Shown piece after piece: positions 6,553 through 10,268 of a stretch of 10,268 bases of DNA. Every line of letters starts with the position of its first letter. The first letter of the stretch is position 1. A model generated the notes under the pieces. That model was not told the origin of the DNA and did no database searches. It saw only the letters and a program-made list of their open reading frames with translations. The position numbers and the translations under genes were made by a program. Origin of the DNA: Candidatus Nanopelagicales bacterium (GTDB lineage: Bacteria > Actinomycetota > Actinomycetes > S36-B12); the NCBI GenBank assembly GCA_938091275.1, contig CALKMY010000199.1:1-10268 (forward strand), in the 5' to 3' direction.

Positions 6553-7407
6553 CTACGACGAGATACCGGCCGCCCTTGCTACCGCCCGCTTAGTGAGCAC
6601 CCTCACCAGATGCTTGCGGAACTCGACATCGGCATCCTCGTCGGCGAACGGCTCGAGACCGTCGGCCGCCTGAGCACATGCGGCTTCGATCTCGGCCATG
6701 CTGCTCGCGCCCACGAGCGCCTGCTCTGTGGCAGAGGCCCGCATCGGCGTACCGCCGACATTCGCCAGGCCAATGCGCGCCTCGGCAATAGAGCCGGAGT
6801 CCATACGGACAGCAGCCCCGACACCGACGATGCTCCAGGCCTGCGCCGTGCGGTTGAACTTCTCGTAGTGCGAACCCCAACCGTCGTACTTCGGGAAGGA
6901 GGCGCTGACGAGGAGCTCGTCCTCACCGACGGCCGTCTCGAACGGTCCGACAAAGAACTCCGCTGCCGGAACAGTGCGACGACCTCCGGGGCCGGCGATG
7001 GTGAACTCCGCGTCCAGGGCCAACGCCACCGGCGGTTGGTCTGCCCGCGGGTCCGCGTGTGCGAGGGCGCCGCCGACGGTGCCGCGATGACGGATCTGCG
7101 GGTCCGCGACCGTTGCTGTCGCCTGAGCGAGCAATGGCACGGACGAGGTCACCGCAGGATCGTTCATCACGGCGTGGTGGGTGGCTCCAGAGCCGATGAC
7201 GACCCTGTCACCGGAACCGTCGATGCTCTTTATCTCATCAATGCCGGAGCAATCGACAACGAGCTCGGGTGCGTTCAGGCGCAAACGCAGAACGGGGAGG
7301 AGCGATTGCCCTCCGCCGAGCACCTTCGCGTCGTCGCTGCTGGCGAGCGCGGCGACCGCATCATCAATGGTGGACGCCCTCGTGTAACCGAAAGTTGCCG
7401 GAATCAT
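6553..7407 (-). CDS. FAD-binding medium subunit of a molybdenum hydroxylase (CoxM/XDH subunit M type)
   Basis: A 284-residue FAD subunit that passes electrons from the [2Fe-2S] subunit to the final acceptor. Seen: LGGGQSLLP (Gly31–Ser35), matching the pyrophosphate-contact AGGQS motif of CoxM, and Thr110-Val-Gly-Gly113, matching its second FAD motif, followed by AHADPRAD, typical of CoxM relatives. The FAD_binding_5-type domain covers roughly residues 1–170 and a CO-dehydrogenase flavoprotein C-terminal-type domain the rest. The length is normal for the family. Its ATG overlaps the large-subunit stop in an ATGA (7404–7407), and a GGAGG (plus-strand 7414–7418) sits six bases upstream of the ATG. 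It is the last gene of the S-L-M operon, followed by the hairpin at 6497–6530. Substrate specificity lies in the large subunit and is unknown. Confidence 0.93.
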   Translation of the reverse strand: MIPATFGYTRASTIDDAVAALASSDDAKVLGGGQSLLPVLRLRLNAPELVVDCSGIDEIKSIDGSGDRVVIGSGATHHAVMNDPAVTSSVPLLAQATATVADPQIRHRGTVGGALAHADPRADQPPVALALDAEFTIAGPGGRRTVPAAEFFVGPFETAVGEDELLVSASFPKYDGWGSHYEKFNRTAQAWSIVGVGAAVRMDSGSIAEARIGLANVGGTPMRASATEQALVGASSMAEIEAACAQAADGLEPFADEDADVEFRKHLVRVLTKRAVARAAGISS

Positions 7408-9773
7408 GCCTGGCCTCCTTTCGCTGCCTGAATGGTTTTCCAGACCGTCATCGGTGTCGCCGGCATTGCGACGTCGGTGACACCGAGTGGTCGAAGAGCG
7501 TCCACGATGCCGTTGATGATCGCCGGCGTGGATGCAATGGTTCCCGCCTCTCCGACACCCTTCGTGCCGAGCGGATGGGTTGTGGAGGGGGTCTCCGTGC
7601 GATCGGTGATGAACGACGGCAGATCCGGCGCCGCCGGGATCAGGTACGTCGACAGGTTCGCATTCAATGGCAAGCCGTCTTCGTCGTAGAAGGCCCCTTC
7701 GTACAGCGCCTGCGCGATGCCCTGCGCAAGGCCACCGTGCACCTGACCCTCAACGATCATCGGGTTGACTTGAACCCCGACGTCATCGACAGCCACGTAC
7801 TTGCGCACTGTCACCCGTCCCGTGTCGGTGTCGACCTCCATCGCCGCCAGGTGTGTCCCGTGCGGGAAGGAGAAGTCCTCCGGGTCAACCGTCGCCTCTC
7901 CCTGCAGTGTCGGTTCGACTCCATCGGGCAGGTTGTGGGCGGTAAACGCCTCGAAGGCGACCGCAGCCAACGGCTGCGCCTTCTCCGGGTCTCCCTTGAC
8001 GGAGAACTGTCCGTCGGCGAATTCGAGGTCTCCGGGAGAGCACTCGAGTTGATGCGCGGCGATGACCGTGGCCTTCTCGATGAGGTTGTCGGCGGCCTTC
8101 TTGATGGCCTGCCCACCGACAGCCAGCGAGCGCGACCCGTAGGTATCCATTCCGTAGGGAGCGCGTCCGGTATCGCCGTGAACGACCTCGATGTCCTCCA
8201 CCCCGATGCCCAGGATGCTGGCCGCGATCTGACTCCAGGCTGTCTCATGGCCCTGCCCATGCGGAGACGTCCCGGTAATCAGTTCGACTTTGCCGGTCGG
8301 AAGCATGCGGATTGTCGCGTGCTCCCACCCGCCGGCCACGTACTTCAGGGCACCCAGGGTGCGCGAGGGAGCCAGGCCGCACATCTCCGTGAAGGTGGAG
8401 ATGCCGATGCCGAGTTGAACGGGGTCGCCAGACTCCCGGCGCTGCTTCTGCTCGGCCCGCAACTCATCCATGCCAAAGAGGTCCAGCGCCTTCGCGGTTG
8501 CTGCCTCGTAGTTGCCGGTGTCGTAGGTGAGCCCCGCCACCGTTGTGTAGGGGAACTCCTCGTGCGTGATCCAGTTCCTCTGGCGGAGCGCCATCGGATC
8601 CATATCGAGTTCCGCGGCGAGTTCATCGATGATTCGCTCGATCGCGTACGTTGCTTCCGGTCGCCCAGCCCCGCGGTATGCGTCGGTGGGCGTGGTGCTC
8701 GTGAACACTCCCGTGCACTGGAAGTCGTAGGCGTCCATCTTGTAGATCGCCGGGTACATGAACATTCCGAGCAAGGGTGTGCCGGGGGTGATGATCTGAA
8801 GGTAGGCGCCCATGTTGGCGATGAGATCGACCTTGAGTCCGAGCAGGGTGCCGTCTTTCGTGGCCGCGATCTCGATGTCTTGGATCTGGTCGCGACCGTG
8901 GTGCGTGGCGACCATGTCCTCACTACGGCTTTCGGTCCACTTGACCGGACGGCCGAGTTTGCGCGCTATCTGGGTAACGAGAATTTCCTCGCGGTAAATC
9001 TGGAGCTTCCCGCCGAATCCACCGCCAACATCAGGAGCGACGATGCGCAGGTTGTTCTCGGGGATTCCCGTCACCAGCGCGATGAGGACGCGCAGGATGT
9101 GCGGAATCTGCGTCGATGACCAGACGGTTATCTCGTCGCTCATGCCCATAGGTGCCGCGACCACGGATCGGGGCTCCATGAAGGCGGGAATGAGGCGCTG
9201 GTTGATGAAGCGGCGCTTGACGACAACATCGGCCTTCGCCTTGGCGTCGTCGTAGCCACCACCGAGGTTGTAGACGTAGCACTTGTTGGTGCCGGCCTCT
9301 TCGTGAAGGGCTGGCGAGTCCGGTGCCAGCGCGGCTTCCATGTCAACGATTGCATCGAGCGGCTCGTACTCCACATCGATCGCCTCAAGGGCGTCCGCCG
9401 CATGCTTGGCGTCCGTGGCCAGAACAACGGCGACGCAGTCGCCCACGTGGCGAACCTTGCCTTTGGCGAGAGACGGGAAGTCCGGCATGACGATGTCGTC
9501 GGTGACCGGCCACACGCAGGGAACGGAGCCATTCAGGTCACCGAGTTCGTCTGCGCCGTACGCGGCGACGACGTTGGGCTGCTGGAGGGCACCCGAGACG
9601 TCGAGTTTGGTGATGTTCGCATGTGCGAAGGGGCTGCGCAGGATCGCCATGTGCAGCGTCCCCGGCAGCTGGATGTTGTCGGTCCAGTTGGTCCGACCGT
9701 GGAGGAGCTTGGCGTCCTCCTTGCGCTTGATGGGGCGACCAAGCGGCGTCGACGTTTCGACGGTTTCGGTCAC
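7404..9773 (-). CDS. Molybdopterin-binding large subunit, form II CoxL-like (xanthine dehydrogenase family)
   Basis: A 789-residue catalytic subunit carrying the molybdenum–molybdopterin cytosine dinucleotide cofactor. Seen: the Mo-pterin motif GGGFGGK (residues 250–256); the active-site loop AYRGAGR (365–371, bases 8661–8681); the cofactor-binding GQGHET around Gln507; and KGVGEAG with the invariant catalytic Glu742. Known: true (form I) aerobic CO dehydrogenase has AYxCSFR, whose Cys holds copper in the Mo–Cu centre. AYRGAGR marks the form II clade, which lacks that Cys. Inferred: the enzyme hydroxylates an aldehyde, a purine-like heterocycle or some other organic substrate; CO oxidation is unlikely though claimed for some form II enzymes. 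It starts with GTG at 9773, overlapping the small-subunit TGA in a GTGA, with GGAGG (plus-strand 9780–9784) six bases upstream. It is slightly shorter than form I CoxL and shows no frameshift or missing core motif. Confidence 0.94.
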   Translation of the reverse strand: MTETVETSTPLGRPIKRKEDAKLLHGRTNWTDNIQLPGTLHMAILRSPFAHANITKLDVSGALQQPNVVAAYGADELGDLNGSVPCVWPVTDDIVMPDFPSLAKGKVRHVGDCVAVVLATDAKHAADALEAIDVEYEPLDAIVDMEAALAPDSPALHEEAGTNKCYVYNLGGGYDDAKAKADVVVKRRFINQRLIPAFMEPRSVVAAPMGMSDEITVWSSTQIPHILRVLIALVTGIPENNLRIVAPDVGGGFGGKLQIYREEILVTQIARKLGRPVKWTESRSEDMVATHHGRDQIQDIEIAATKDGTLLGLKVDLIANMGAYLQIITPGTPLLGMFMYPAIYKMDAYDFQCTGVFTSTTPTDAYRGAGRPEATYAIERIIDELAAELDMDPMALRQRNWITHEEFPYTTVAGLTYDTGNYEAATAKALDLFGMDELRAEQKQRRESGDPVQLGIGISTFTEMCGLAPSRTLGALKYVAGGWEHATIRMLPTGKVELITGTSPHGQGHETAWSQIAASILGIGVEDIEVVHGDTGRAPYGMDTYGSRSLAVGGQAIKKAADNLIEKATVIAAHQLECSPGDLEFADGQFSVKGDPEKAQPLAAVAFEAFTAHNLPDGVEPTLQGEATVDPEDFSFPHGTHLAAMEVDTDTGRVTVRKYVAVDDVGVQVNPMIVEGQVHGGLAQGIAQALYEGAFYDEDGLPLNANLSTYLIPAAPDLPSFITDRTETPSTTHPLGTKGVGEAGTIASTPAIINGIVDALRPLGVTDVAMPATPMTVWKTIQAAKGGQA
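7414..7418 (-). promoter_or_regulatory. Ribosome-binding site of the FAD subunit gene
   Basis: On the minus strand the sequence reads AAAGGAGG with six bases to the ATG at 7407. It lies inside the end of the large-subunit gene and supports the start within the ATGA overlap. Confidence 0.7.
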
Positions 9774-10243
9774 TTCGCACCTCCCATGAGTTCAGCAGCT
9801 TTCTCCACTGAGCGAACAATGTTGTGGTAGCCGGTGCAACGGCAGAGGTTGCCCTCGATGCCTTCGCGGATCTCGGCCTCGGTCGGATTGGGGTTCTCTT
9901 CGAGCAGGTCGATGGTGGACATGACCATGCCGGGGGTGCAGTAGCCGCACTGCAGGCCGTGGCATTCCTTGAACGCGGTCTGGACCGGGTGCCAGTCGTC
10001 ACCGTTGGAGATGCCCTGAATGGTCGTTACGGCAGCGCCGTCGGCCTGAACGGCCAGAACGCTGCACGACTTCACGCTGCGACCATCGAGCAGCACCGTG
10101 CACGCTCCACAATTAGAGGTGTCGCACCCGACCACGGTGCCTACCTTTCCTAGCTCTTCACGCAGCCAGTGAACGAGGAGAGTGCGCGGTTCGACATCGC
10201 CCTCGTACTGGGTGCCATCCACATTCACAGAAATGTGCTCCAT
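9770..10243 (-). CDS. [2Fe-2S] small subunit of a molybdenum hydroxylase (CoxS type)
   Basis: A 157-residue electron-transfer subunit with two [2Fe-2S] clusters. The N-terminal plant-ferredoxin-like domain has Cys40, Cys45, Cys48 and Cys60 (GCDTSNCGACTV, then KSCS). The C-terminal helical domain has Cys99, Cys102, Cys134 and Cys136 (QCGYCTPG and NLCRCTGY). All eight ligands are present and the length is typical, so it should be functional. It relays electrons from the Mo centre of the large subunit to the FAD of the medium subunit. It is the first gene of the visible operon, and the S-L-M order is the form II arrangement (form I is M-S-L). The ATG at 10243 is preceded on the minus strand by AAGGAAGG (plus-strand 10251–10258) with seven bases of spacing. 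Only 25 bases upstream are visible, so the promoter cannot be assessed. Confidence 0.95.
   Translation of the reverse strand: MEHISVNVDGTQYEGDVEPRTLLVHWLREELGKVGTVVGCDTSNCGACTVLLDGRSVKSCSVLAVQADGAAVTTIQGISNGDDWHPVQTAFKECHGLQCGYCTPGMVMSTIDLLEENPNPTEAEIREGIEGNLCRCTGYHNIVRSVEKAAELMGGAK
9780..9784 (-). promoter_or_regulatory. Ribosome-binding site of the molybdopterin large subunit gene
   Basis: GGAGG on the minus strand, six bases before the GTG at 9773 and inside the last codons of the small-subunit gene. It decides in favour of the GTG that overlaps the TGA stop. Confidence 0.7.
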
Positions 10244-10268
10244 GGATGCCCCTTCCTTCTGATTCGTC

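Noticed and set aside
7269..9119. Open reading frame of 616 codons on the plus strand, antisense to the molybdopterin and FAD subunit genes
   Set aside because: Both opposing genes are certain and intact. The antisense product is Arg/Asp/Val-rich with no family signature and no good ribosome-binding context; it is a codon-bias shadow.
7404..9773. Labelling the large subunit as aerobic CO dehydrogenase (form I CoxL)
   Set aside because: The active-site loop is AYRGAGR, not AYxCSFR; the copper-binding Cys is absent, and the gene order is S-L-M instead of M-S-L.
1..10268. Search for CRISPR arrays, tRNAs, insertion sequences, phage genes or defence systems
   Set aside because: No repeated spacer-like units, cloverleaf genes, transposase motifs or terminal repeats were seen. 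The window is nearly filled by metabolic genes and one regulator.

Overview
The window is about 10.3 kb of GC-rich chromosomal DNA from an actinomycete-like bacterium. This rests on the high GC content, frequent GTG starts, tightly packed genes and, above all, the gene order guaB–guaB3–(gabD2)–choD. From memory, that order matches the Mycobacterium tuberculosis guaB2–guaB3–choD cluster with one gene inserted. The genus cannot be told from the sequence alone.

Left part (1–6448, + strand): five genes are packed head to tail with gaps of only 2–13 bases. First comes the C-terminal part of a cobalamin-binding, CarH/MerR-type regulator, cut by the window edge. It is followed by guaB (IMP dehydrogenase with two CBS domains), a CBS-less paralogue of the GuaB3 type whose catalytic residues are replaced, a GabD2-type succinate-semialdehyde dehydrogenase, and a ChoD-type GMC flavoprotein oxidoreductase carrying a four-cysteine cluster. 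Guanine nucleotide synthesis, an aldehyde dehydrogenase and a putative sterol or alcohol oxidoreductase thus look co-transcribed, although no known pathway joins them.

Middle (6449–6552): the gap between the two convergent units holds one strong hairpin. It is best formed in leftward transcripts, where it has a cUUCGg tetraloop, and it probably terminates the right-hand operon.

Right part (6553–10243, - strand): three overlapping genes encode a complete molybdenum hydroxylase in the order small [2Fe-2S], large (Mo/MCD) and medium (FAD) subunit. The S-L-M order and the AYRGAGR active-site loop place it with form II 'CoxL' enzymes. These lack the copper-binding cysteine of true aerobic CO dehydrogenase, so the substrate is unknown. 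Electrons would pass from substrate to Mo, to two [2Fe-2S] clusters, to FAD and then to an acceptor. Accessory maturation genes are not in the window.

I found no RNA genes, insertion sequences, CRISPR arrays or phage genes, and no clearly new defence or mobile system. The most interesting points are the GuaB3 paralogue with altered catalytic residues, the CarH-type sensor next to guaB, the Cys cluster in the GMC enzyme, and the form II molybdenum hydroxylase of unknown substrate.
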